Below, in pieces: positions 13,901 to 25,900 of a stretch of 64,000 nt of DNA; positions within the stretch are counted from its first letter, which is position 1; each line of letters starts with the position of its first letter. The notes below the pieces were generated by a model. The model saw only the letters and a program-made list of their open reading frames with translations, was not told where the DNA came from and made no database searches. The translations under genes and the position numbers were made by a program. Source of the DNA: Diphasiastrum complanatum (Eukaryota > Streptophyta > Lycopodiopsida > Lycopodiales > Lycopodiaceae); assembly GCA_029204225.1 (NCBI GenBank), contig CM055114.1:15125624-15189623 (forward strand), in the 5' to 3' direction.

Positions 13901-16900
13901 CTTTCTCCATGTAATATCACTTGGGAGACAATAGTTGACCTATTCACACCTACAACTCACCTTTCTGTATCCTTGCAATTAAGAAAGCACATAGAAGTGT
14001 GTCTTTCTCTTTGGCCTCCTACATTTATATAACGGAAAATTTACGGAAGCCAATTGACAATTTCGGGCATCTATACCTTCTTTAAACAGTGCACCCAACC
14101 TCCCAAGCTTCACATGCATAATTCTCTATGGGAATAGTGCCCTAATTCACTAGACAACATGGCATTTGCCGTTCAGGCTAAAAAGTGCCTAAAATAGATT
14201 TTCAACCTTCTGCCTTAAAAATCTCTATGGGCTAGATTTGCTTCTTTGACATGCAAATATTTCATCTCAAAGCTCTCGATTGACTCTTTTTGTCTAACTA
14301 TACTACGATCTCTTTGGATCAGTATCAATGGTCGCTGTTTGCCTTGAAAGGCACTAACTCCTTGCTGTTATTACTTACACTCACTGTCATGGTACTTGCC
14401 ATGGTCTGTGAAACTTGGGTCAGCAAACCCAACTATACTTGAATAATGAGTATATACATTTGTTTAGCCATTCATCGATTAAAGATTACAATTTTCTAGA
14501 ATGTCAGTACATTTGACTACTCAACTATTCTACCTAGTCCACAACTCATTCATGTACCCTAGGTAGTCAGTACATTTGACTACTAGAAGTTGTTACTATG
14601 ATAAACAATTTATTCATTTAACGTATGTGCTTAGAATTTGATGCATTTCACTACACCAAGCAGTCAGCAAATTCAAATACTTGACACCCAATTGTGATCT
14701 GGCCAGCTACTTACATGTGAAACACATTCTTCAATGGTAGATTTATTTCTTATTGCAGGCATGCATATGATAGCATAGTATGAGAAAAAGGTGCTGCAAA
14801 ATCACATCATCAAAATCACAACTCTATGTATTATGAATGCTAAAAAATGACAAATAATAGGATGGAAATATTTCAAGCATAGGTCCCGCGGTACTGGGTA
14901 CCGCGGATCCCGGTACCGCGGTACCATGTTGGTACCGCGGTACCACAATATAATATATTATTTAATATTTAATATTTTAAATTTTTTTTTTTAACCTAAA
15001 ACTACCCGCCCCCCTTGCATTTCATCTCAAATTTTTTTGCGCCCTCCTCCGCCCTGCCATCGCTGTTGTTTTTGCCTACCTGCCTTCTGATTCCTTGCAT
15101 CGCCCTTCGCCCACGCAACGCCTTGCCTTGCATCTGACTTGCTTCGCCCTGCCTTCGCCCATTTTCAGCGTCTCTCCAACAGTGAACCCTGCTGTTTTTT
15201 TTCCAGCAATCCATCCCTCATTTCATCTGCAATGGTGCAATCCGACCTTTCCGGTCTGTGGGACGAGGTAGACATTCAGGATGCTACTGGGCGGGCCTTC
15301 GAGGATGTGGAAGAGATCCCTTCTTCCTTCCCTTCCCATCCAGATGACCTCCTCAGCCAGCAGTTTTCGTACCCCATGCCAGATGTTGCCCCTCCACCAG
15401 TGCACCCCACCTATGCTGCTGCACCCATCCCTGCCAGTGCATCCCACTCTCCCCATTCCACGTCTACAGCCGATGCATCCACCAGTGCCCAGCCTGTCGC
15501 GTCATCATCCATTCCCGTCAGGTTGGTGCACCGTGCTGGAGGTCCACCACCCGTCGCCCACCAGGGAGGGCCCTTGTGCAGTAGACTATTCGCGGCGCGC
15601 ATCAGCCGCACATGGACAGAGAGGCCACACAGGCCGTGGCCAGTCTGATTTACGAGCTAAACCTGCCCTTTGCCATCACCGACTCTGAGCCCTTCAGAAG
15701 GGCCTTCCGCCTTGCACAGTCTGTCAGCCCTAGCTGGAGAGTCCCTAGTTCAGAGGTTGTCCGCACACACATGCTGAGGGATAGGGTCGAGTCCTTGTCT
15801 AGAGAGATGGAGCCTCTACGTTGGCACTGGGCCACTTACGGTTGCAGCATCATGTCCGATGGCTGGATTGATGTCATGAGGAGGCCGATCCTCAACATAC
15901 TGGTCTCCAGCTGCATGGGCACACAGTTTTTGAGGGCAGTGGATTGCAGCAGGGGGGGGAGAGTCATATCTGCAGAGTTCATGTTTGATGTCATCAGGTC
16001 TTCCATCCTAGCCATAGGCCCACAACATGTCATCACGGTGGTGATGGACAATGCCACAAATTGCATTCAGATGGGTGTACTGCTAGAGGCCGAGTTCCCT
16101 CATATTGTTCATACCCCCTGTGCAGCCCACGCCATAGACCTTCTGATGGGGGACATTGGAGCACTTTCCTGGGTTAGAGCCATTGTCCGGGAGGCCCTCT
16201 TCCTGGTGACTTTTGTCACCAGAAAGAGGCGTGTTCTTGCCATGTTCCGGGTGTTCAGCCATCTGGACCTCCGTAAGCTAGCCCCCACACGCTTTGCATT
16301 CGACTTGGTGGTCATCGACCGTCTGATCAGGTGCAGGGCCCAGCTTCTACAGATGGTTGCCAATGATCTTTGGGGTGCCAGTACGTTTCCGCACACTGAG
16401 GATGGGGAGCACTTTTCTTCCACGGTGAGGGGAGACCAGTTCTGGAGGGATGCACAGACATTGTCAGGACTGCTTCGACCACTCTACATTGTGCTCCTCA
16501 TGGCTGACAGCGAGGGGTCGACACTTGGACTGGTGTATGAGCTCATGGACCGGATTGGACAGTTCCTGCAGTTGCCCATCTTGCAGCCAGAGAGGTAAGC
16601 GGTACAGTGTTGTAATTGACCTTTATCTTTTCAGTACTTGCTAGTTTGTTTTTCTGTCAATGCTAAGTTTTTTCGTAATGCCCTAAACCACATGCCCCTC
16701 ACCTGCAGGATGACAGAGCTGAAGTTCATCTGGGAGACGCGGTGGAACTAATTCCACAGGAGTATCCACAGCGTTGCACACATACTGCATCCCCTCTTCC
16801 TCTCTCCGACACAGATCGCAGACAGGGAGCTCGAGGCCGATTGGCTTCAGTACATTCACAGAGTGGGTCCACACATGGGTTTGGATCTTATCAGGCTCAT

Positions 16901-19900
16901 GGAGGAGCTCGCAGCATTTCGTTTCGGCATGGGCACATTCGGCCACCCGACTGCCCATGATCCAGAGAGGAGGCAACTACCCATTACCTGGTGGACCATG
17001 TTCGGTAGCACATACCCATCTATACAGCGTCTTGCACTGCGTGTCCTTTCTCAGGTATGCATCTCATTTTATCCTCCATTTTTGTGTTTCGTTGAAGTTC
17101 CACCTCTGCCACAATGTGCTGAAGTATTTCAATGCACGCACCACAGGACTGTGCTGCCTCCGTGTGTGAGCGTAATTGGAGCACATGGGCACTCATTCAC
17201 ACGAGGAGAAGAAACCGGTTGTCAGTGAGTCAGTTGGCCCGGTTGGTGTTCTGTAGCACCAACGCACGTCTCGCCAGGAGACTTCCGACCATTACGAGCG
17301 CATTGCAGGTGATAAGCTAAGCTTTCATAGCATGTTGGTTGACTCCTGGTATGTTGGTTTCATTTCTTGATAGAGTTGTCTCTCTGACATGCAAATTTTA
17401 AACCTTGCAGACGAAGATATTTGATTTGGAGCGCCAGGTTGACTTGCCTACGGACAACACCCATCCCATGCCTGCAGATCACCTGGGCACACAGTTGATG
17501 GCAGAGAGAGAGAGGGAGCTTGCCGAGATGAGAGAGAGAGAGAGAGCTTGGGCTTGAGCACAGAGAGCCCCCATTGTATGAGGCAGATGAGCCAGTGTCA
17601 GAGGATGAGCATGATGAGGATGAGCCCATTCGGGTTGTGTTTGCCAGACCAGAGAGGGATGAGGCAGATTATACAGGTGCATGGCACACGCCAGGTCACA
17701 GGTGCATCACGTGGCAGAGGTGGGACACATGGCACAGGTTATACCGGCAGACAGGCAGGGCACACAGGGGGGGCCAGTGGCATGCCTACCTATGTCGACA
17801 TGATGGAGGAGGCTCTTGATAGAGGGCAGAGTGGTTTAGATGCCGGTCCCGCAGATGTTTGGATGCGTGCAGCACAGAGTCATGGCCGTTACTACGAGAG
17901 CACACCAGAGGAGGCACCTGATGACTTTCATTGCACAGATTGGGAGGCCATGCAGGGTCTACAGGGTGCACATGATGAGGCATGGGATGAGGCTTGGGTT
18001 GATTTAGGGGTTGGTGCACAGGATGATTCAGAGGTTGGTGCACAGGATGATTTAGAGGCTGGTGCACAGGATGAGTCCCAGAGCCCAGAGCATTTGTATA
18101 CGGATGCCCAGCTGGCCGACTTGGTTGCCACATTGGATTCAGAGGCCCAGCAGATGTCGAGTGTCAGGGCGCCCCCATCATCTCTTGCCAGCATGCCATA
18201 CACAGAGTCCCAGCCAGAGCAGCCGCATGAGGTGCCTACAGTTCCTCCAGCTCCTCAGAGGGTGTATGTGCGTCGCACAGCTCCTCCAGTGCCACCGATG
18301 CCATTCAGGTCTGCAGCCCCTCCATCGCCGTCCACTTCTGCATTACCAAGTCTCCATGGCAGGCCACCATCTGTGCCCAGGATTCGTCTGAGTCAGAGCC
18401 AGAGCATTGATTGTGGCTCTGTTGTTTTAGTTTCAGTAGTTTGTCTCTAGCAGACGGACTACCATTGTACTCAGATGATTTTTTGCATTATATACAGTGT
18501 TTGGCCTACATTATTTGCTGCACATTGTGCGTATGTCGCTTTGTACATGTGATGCTTTATTTTATGTCGAATTCTATGTGCGTGTGTGAATCCTGTTTTC
18601 ATTTAATTTCGTTTGAAGTGAATGCTAGCTTCACATATATGCACCTACATCATGAGCACAACAATCACCCCTACACCCCAAACGACATTTCATAAACACA
18701 TGTAATACATTTGCATTTAAAAAAATTACAGACATTGCATCTTACATGACCAGGCTCGCGTTGCACAAAAAACAACTATGTATATATTCAACCGTTGTAT
18801 CAGGATAACATCACATATACTGTCATTTTTTTAAGCAGCCATCTAGTTATTTGTTGCACCATAAACTGCCGAAAACTATATAGCAACAGTCCGCCACATA
18901 CGGCTGGACCTTATCTATTCTAAACATCCCTCACTGATCCTCCACCGACTCCTCGCCCTCGTCTGGTGCATTCTTTTGTCGCTCTTGCTCTGCCTCCCGG
19001 TTAGCCCGAGCTGCCTCCTGGTTAGCCCGACGTCTGGCCTCCCTTTCCCTGACCATGATGAGCTGCCGTCGTGTGAAATTCATTCCGATCTGCTCATCCA
19101 GATCCAGCTCGACAGCGGGGACAGGATCCACAGCGGGGGCGGGTGGCTCCGGTTCCGGATTTCTCTGTCGAGTCTGTCGCAGCATCTCTCGGATATCTGC
19201 CTCTTGCTTCCGATGTCTCTCGTTGTGCCTTCGGATATCTTCGTCAAGCTTCCTCCTGGCTTCGCCCTCGGGCTTCGGTGGTATGCGCTCTGCCATCTCG
19301 ATCGACCTTCTCCTCACAGCACCCTGGTCTTGAACACCCTCTCACAGCACCCTGGCTCTCAAACAGCCTCTCACAGCCTGTCACCGGCTCTCGCTTGCTC
19401 TCTCACTGTCTATCACTAGCTCTCTCACAGCCTCTGAAAATGCCGACCACAATGGCATTGTGAGTGCCTATTTATCCCCACAGCCTGATCGGCCATGTGG
19501 ATCCCCATCATCCCTCCATGTGCCTCTGTACTTGCCCCCATGTGATGCTCCCCCCTGTGTTGGTCTCCCATTGGGCCCATGGTCTGCTCACCCACAATGT
19601 ACCGGCAGTACCACTGATATGGTACCGGCGGTACCATACCAGCGGTACCACGAGGTACTATGATATATATCTCATAGATCCGCCAGAGAGAGAGAGAGCA
19701 CGAGAGAGAGTTTTCCGGTCAAAATTACATATTGTTTGCTCTTTCATGCCCGATTCTGTGGTATCCCAGTTATGGGAGGCATGGGCAGTGGTTAGGTTTG
19801 TTGCAAATTTTTTTTGCAAATTTTTTTAGGTACCTTTTTCCTTTTTTTTAACAGGAAGGGGCAGGTATGTGCCAGACACTCTCTGATAATTAATTCCGGG

Positions 19901-22900
19901 GGAGGGTAGGGGGAGGAAAATTGTTTTTACTTATGTGGGACCGCGAGGGGAGGGGCCAGTATTTTTTTGTTTTTTTTTTGAAATTTTTTCTTTTTTGAAA
20001 AATGCCGGACGCGTCCGGACCCGGACGCACCCCTGAGGCGTCCGCGTCCGGGTCCCGCTTCCTTAGGATTGTACCATAGATCATTCTTGCTGCCAGAAGT
20101 GATTTCAGAAGCAGATTTGGATGTTTTTTGACTTCTATAACATCCAAATCTGCTTCTGAAATCACTTCTGGCAGCAAGAATGATCTGGTACAAACTCTTG
20201 TACGGATCTATACAGAATGCTTGTATACAGTCTGGTACATATCTGTACCTGGTCTTGGTCTGCATAATAAACTTGCAAACCTGCCTCAAAATGTCAAAAA
20301 AAAACTTGGTATGGCAGTTGTACCTGTCTAGTATAGCCTTTTGGAGGTATTGTACAATTTGCTACAGTGCTGTCATAGTCTGCAACATTGCACCAATCCT
20401 GCAAACAACACCAGATCTGTTTTAGACCTGCAAAACAACACCAGACCTGCAAGAAAATTTCTAAAAAAATGGTATTGTATAATACTATCTCTCCTCAGTA
20501 TCCTGCTCTGATACCATGAAGAAATCTATCATTATCTGACCTGTAAGGATTGATAAGACATCAATGTGCTTGCATATGGCTTCATAGTGTGGCAACCTAC
20601 CTATTGAACCTGTTGTCAACTACTATTGTGCCATAACAGAATCTCAAGAATGGAAGTTGGTAGAAATGGAACTGGCTCTAAATTTGTGGGCATCTCTATC
20701 ATAAGCCTTACCCAGAACAATAATAACTCTTAACTAATATGGAGGATATCGCAGATAGGTGGACCTTGAAATCATAGTGGCACGTGGTACCGCCATTACG
20801 GTACCACGGTACCATAATGGTGGTACCGCGGTTATGATGCCGCCCTCAGACCAGCGGTACCAGGGCGGCACCATAATAATAATAATAATAATAATAATTA
20901 TTATTATTATTTTAATAAAAACCCCTTTTAATAGGCTAATTCAGGGTAAAAAATTCAGGAAAAAAAAGGGTTAGGGTTTAGAAAAAAGGGGTTATTGTAC
21001 AGGGGATTGTTCAAGGGGACTGTACAGGGGGCAGGGCACTGTGGGAGAGCAGACCTTGGGGTCAATGGGAGTGCAGCATGTGGGGGAGCAGCAAATCTGG
21101 ACAGGTACACCGTCACATGGGCACTGTGGGGGAGCAGACCACGGACCCAATCGGAGTGCAGCATGTGGGGGAGCAATACATGGGGCAGGTACAGTAGCAC
21201 ATGGGATCATCAACAACTGCAAATGGGGAAACAGGCTGTGGGGTTAAATAGGCACTCACGAGGCTGTGAGAGAGCCAGTGAGAGGCTGTGAGAGGCATTG
21301 TGAGAGGCTGTGAGAGAGAGCCAGTGAGAGGCTGTGAGAGAGAGGCATTGTGAGAGGCTGTGTCACAGACCCAGTGAGAGGGAGGCTGTGAGAGAGCCAG
21401 TGAGAGCCACTGAGAGGTGCGAGGCTGTGAGAGCCAGTTCGAGAAACATGGTGTCGTGAGACGGCGGAGCACATACCACCGAGGCCTGAGGGCGAAGTCA
21501 GGAGGAAGCTCGAGGAAGATGTCCGAAGGCACAACGAAAGGCATCGGAAGCAAGAGGCAGACATTGCAGAGATGCTGCGACAGGCTTGGCAGAGAAATCC
21601 GGAGCCAGAGCACCCAGCCCCCGTTGTGCCCCCCGCCCCCACTGTCGAGCTGGATTTGGATGAGCAGATCGGAATTAAGTTCACACGGCGGCAACTCATC
21701 ATGGTTAGGGAAAGGGCTGCCCGCCGTCGTGCTAACCAGGAGGCAGCTCGGGCTAACCGGGAGGCAGAGCGAGAGCAATAGAACAATGCACCTGACGAGG
21801 GCGAGGAGTCCGTGGAGGATCCGTAGGAATGTTTAGAATGGATAGGATCCAGCCGTATGTGGCTGGCTGTTGTTATGTAGTTTTCGGCATAAGATGAGGC
21901 AACCTTTAGTGTTTAACACAGTGTAAAGAACAGCCCCAGCCGTATGTGGCGGGATACGTATTGTTATTTTGATACCACTGTTGAATTAATGTTCAATGTG
22001 TTTTTTGTGCGACGCATGCATGGTGTAATGCAGTGGAATATGTGTGTTTATGAAATGCTATAAAGGGGGTTGTATTTTTGTGTTGTGGATCTGCTTTCAA
22101 TCTCTACAGTTGAAACTAATTGAAATTATGCACATACCATTCGAAATAAAATTGAAAACAGAGCATCACAATTACAAATCGACAAATACAAAATGTGCAG
22201 CGAATGAAGTACGTCCAACACTGGATATAATATGGAAAATGGTCTGAATACAGTGTTCGACCATCTGGCCGCCAAACATGGAACATGATATCAAACTGCT
22301 AAAAATAAAATAACAGAGCTATAATCAATGCTCTGGCTCGGACTCAGACGAATGCTCCGGAGACAACTCGGGGCCCCGAGCTGACTCTCGCAACTGATAT
22401 CTATGCCTGTCTGGAACTGGCATGGGCTGTGTATCCGAGGGGGAAGACTCGTCATCCTCATCCTCCCAATCTGCCTCCACATCAGCCTCCAAGCAAGCTA
22501 AACCAACAACACCTGCTGCGGCTGGCTGTAATACTGCACCTCTACCTGTAACTGGAGCCCTGCGAGGTCGACCTCTCTTCCTTGGCTGTTTCTGTGCTCT
22601 GCCTTTCTTGTTCGGTGCACCCTTGGGCCTTCCTGGCCTCTTGCGGACGAGGGGAGCCGTCAATGCCTCATCACCCCCATGCAGATCACCTAGCTGGCTA
22701 GGCTGGGCCCAAGCTGCGGCCGGCTGGGATAGAGAAGCCAAAGATGGGTGTCCCTGTGCAGCTGATAGTGGAGGATAGGTCCGTGGAGTGTGTGCCCGTG
22801 GGGCTGCTTCTGGTGGAGGAACTGGCGGTGGAGGGGCCGTCCCTGCAGGAGGCAAGTACAACGACGATATGTACTGAAAGGGGCGCTGCGGTGGCCAGTA

Positions 22901-25900
22901 CTGGTACATCCTGGGTGCTGCCAAAGGAGGAGCCGGTGCCGTGGGTCTGCCAAGGGAGGATGATGTGCCGTGGGTGCTGCCACTGGAGGAGCCACTGTGG
23001 ATGTGGGTGCTGCAAGAGAAAACCTGGGCACAGATGGTGGCCTGCCATGGAGATCTGGTGTTGCAGAAGTGGATGGCGATGGAGGGGCTGCAGGCCTCAA
23101 TGGCATCGGTGGCACTGGAGGTGCTGTGCGGCGCACATACACCCTCTGAGGAACTGGAGGCAGGCACCTCGTGTAGCTGCTTTGGCTGAGACTCTGTGTA
23201 GGGCATGTTGGCTAGAGAAGATGGGGGTGCCCTGACGCTCGGCATCTGCTGGGCCTCTGAATCCAACTCTGCAATCAAGTCGTCCAGCTGGGCATCCGAA
23301 TACAAATGCTCTGGGCTCTGGGACTCATCATGTGCACCATCCTCTGGATCATCCTGTGCCTCATCCTGTGCACCATGCGGACCCTGCATGGCCTCCCAAT
23401 CGGTACAATCAAAGTCATCTAGTGTCTCCTCTGGTGTCTCCTCTGGTGTGCTGTCGTAGAAATGCCTATGACTCTGTGATGCACGCATCCAAGCAGCTGT
23501 GGAAGGTAAACCCAAATCACTCTGCCCCCTATCACGAGCCTCCTCCATCATATCAACATAAGAAGGTATGCCACTGGGCCCCCCTGTGTGCCCTGCCCGT
23601 CTCCCGGTATAATCTGTGGCATGTGACCCACCTCTACCACGTGATGCACCTGTGACCCCTGCTCTAGGCGTGTGCCCAACACCTGTATCATATGCCTCAT
23701 CCCACTCTGATCTGGCGAACACAACCCGAATGGGCTCATCCTCATCCTGCTCATCCTCTGACACTGGCTCATCTGCCTCGTACAATGGAGGCTCTAGCCC
23801 AAGCTCTCTCTCTCTCATCTCGGCAAGCTCCCTCTCTCTCTCTGCCATCAGCTGTGTGCCCAGGTCATCTGCAGGCATGGGATGGGTGCTGTCCGTAGGC
23901 AAGTCAACTTGGCGCTCCAAATCTGATATCTGCGTCTGCAAGGTTGAAAATTTGCATGTCAAAGAGACAATTTAATCAAGAAATGAAACCAACGTACCAG
24001 TCGTCAACCAACATGCTCTGGGAGAATAGCTAATCACCTGCAATGCGCTCGTAATGGTCGGAAGTCTCCTGGCGAGGCGTGCGTTGGTGTTACAGAACAC
24101 CAACCGCTCCAACTGACTCACTGACAGCCTGTTTCTTCTCCTCGTGTGAATGAGTGCCCATGTGCTCCAATGTGCTCACACACGGAGGCAGCGCAGTCCT
24201 GTGGTACATGCATTGAAATGCTTCAGCACATATGCACGGGTGGAACGTCAACGAAACACAGCAATGGAGGATAAAATGAGATGCATACCTGAGAAAGGAC
24301 ACGCAGTGCAAGACGTTGTATAGATGGATAGGTGCTACCAAACATGGTCCACCAGGTAATGGGAAGCTGCCTCCTCTCTGGATCCTGAGCAGCTGGGTGG
24401 CCGAACGTGCCCATGCCGAAACGAAATGCAGCGAGCTCCTCCATGAGCCTGATAGGATCCAAACCTATGTGTGGACCCACCCTGTGAATGTACTCAAGCC
24501 AATCCGCCTCGAGCTCCCTATCTGCGATTCTGTGTCGGAGAGAGGAGTCGCTGCCTGACGGGAACGGACATGCTGGCATAGGGGGCAGCATTCAGTGTGC
24601 CACCATCTTTGGCGCGTGTGCCGAGTAGGTGGCCTTTAAGGCGAGTGAGGGTGGCAACGAACTCGGCCAGGCAATATCGACAACGCATGATCTTTGCAAC
24701 GGACTTGTTGGACTTGTCGGGAACCCGCATGACAATGTCCACCTCGTCCCACAAATCGACAAGGTTGGAATGCACCATTTCTGTAGAAGGAACTGGGGAA
24801 AGAAGGCAGAGATGATCGTGAGTGCGATAGGAGGCGGAAGGCTGGAAAAACCACAACAACAGGCCGAAATAGCAATAGCAGGGGTGGAAGCGATTAGTGC
24901 AACATGAAGACAGTATGATGGCGAGGAGTGGGCGGACAGCAGAGAGGGCGCGGACAACAGGGAGGGCGCGGACAGCAGCGCGATGGGCAGGGAGAGAGAT
25001 GAAGCGAGGGGGGGGGATTAGGTTAAAAAATATATATTAATATATTAAATAATAAAAAATGTTAAATATTGTGGTACCGCGGATCAGTATAGATCCGCGG
25101 TACCGGGATCCGCGGATCCTGGTACCGCTGAATCTATGATATATATATATATCTATATATCATAGATTCAGCGGTACCAGGACCCGCGGATCCCGGTACC
25201 GCGGATCCCGGTACCGCGGATCTATACTGATGTGCTCCCCGGATGAACTTCAACAACTTACTAATCACTAAGCAAAATAGTGTCATTCACCACAGGGAAC
25301 CACAAGACCTACACAGTACTGTCTTATATGATGAGATCGGTTTAGGGTTTTGGGATGAACTCCAACAGCAACACTGAAAGGAAACAGGAATTCTGTGACG
25401 GCTGCAGCCGAACAGAATGGGATGATGAGATCGCAGGATGAGAATTTTTGAGAGCCAGTCTTTGTGAGTTGAAGCCTTCTCAATATTTTTCTCTGCATTT
25501 ATTTCTGCCACAAGGTGATAAACACAGACCTTGTGCTTTTGACCAATTCTGAATGCTCGGGAAATTGCATGTCCTGCCACAGCAGGAATCCTTCAAATTT
25601 ACTTTCCTCAGACGACAAACCAATCTAAGGACAGACAGGGATCAATACATATCCCTGTCAATGAGGCCTCTAGCTTCATTCTATTATTTGTACATGTCTT
25701 CTCAGGTAATCCAAGTGCCTTATGCTGTTCGGGCATAAGTTTCAAAAAAATTGTGAAGTCACAAATACTAGGCAAGTTTTCTAGAACTTCTCCTTTATCG
25801 TAGCTAACAAAGCCTCCTTTGTCCAAGGTCCGTTATCCAAGGTTTAGGGTTAGGGGATTGTCATTTTGTACAGTTCGTTATCCAAGGTGCAGGTCAGCCA

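Larger units (their letters stand above)
14878..19662 (+). mobile_element. Two-gene hAT-like transposon, copy 1
   Basis: The element runs from CATAGGTCCCGCGG to GAGGTACTATG, 4785 bp. Both ends carry clustered GGTACC and CCGCGG palindromes. Inside are two convergent genes: a BED/DUF659/hAT-type transposase (+, 15232-18410) and a small coiled-coil protein (-, 19296-18931). The 8 bp to the left is ATTTCAAG and to the right ATATATAT. These do not match each other but match, crosswise, the flanks of copy 2. An 8-bp flank is the hAT superfamily target size. The transposase is broken, so the copy is not autonomous. Confidence 0.82.
19663..20772. other. Segment between the two inverted elements, apparently inverted
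   Basis: It holds a second CATAG motif at 19673, a GC-rich palindrome cluster with GGACGCGTCC (about 19990-20060), a long hairpin (20071-20190), and the leader and primer-binding site of a minus-strand copia (20506-20516). The crosswise 8-bp flanks suggest the whole segment was flipped. No intact gene. Confidence 0.6.
20773..25138 (-). mobile_element. Two-gene hAT-like transposon, copy 2, inverted relative to copy 1
   Basis: 4366 bp, from CATAGTGGCACGTGGTACC at the accessory-gene end to GAATCTATG at the transposase end (CATAGATTCAGCGG on the minus strand). Subterminal GGTACC palindromes mirror copy 1; the accessory end closely matches copy 1 (CATAGTACCTCGTGGTACC there). Left flank CTTGAAAT is the exact reverse complement of copy 1's left flank ATTTCAAG. 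Right flank ATATATAT equals copy 1's right flank. It contains the transposase (-, 24778-22325) and the accessory gene (+, 21458-21826), both defective. Confidence 0.82.

Noticed and set aside
14878-19662. PIF/Harbinger or CACTA assignment of the two-gene element
   Set aside because: The transposase has BED, DUF659 and hAT dimerisation motifs and the flanks are 8 bp; there is no 3-bp TTA/TAA duplication or CACTA end.
21113-21786. 221-codon and 176-codon minus-strand frames opposite the accessory gene
   Set aside because: They read the antisense of the accessory gene and its CTCACAG repeats. The plus frame is the one conserved at protein level in three copies.
22422-23975. Plus-strand open frames across the copy 2 transposase tail
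   Set aside because: They are GC-rich shadows of the minus-strand last exon, whose frame is longer and matches copy 1.
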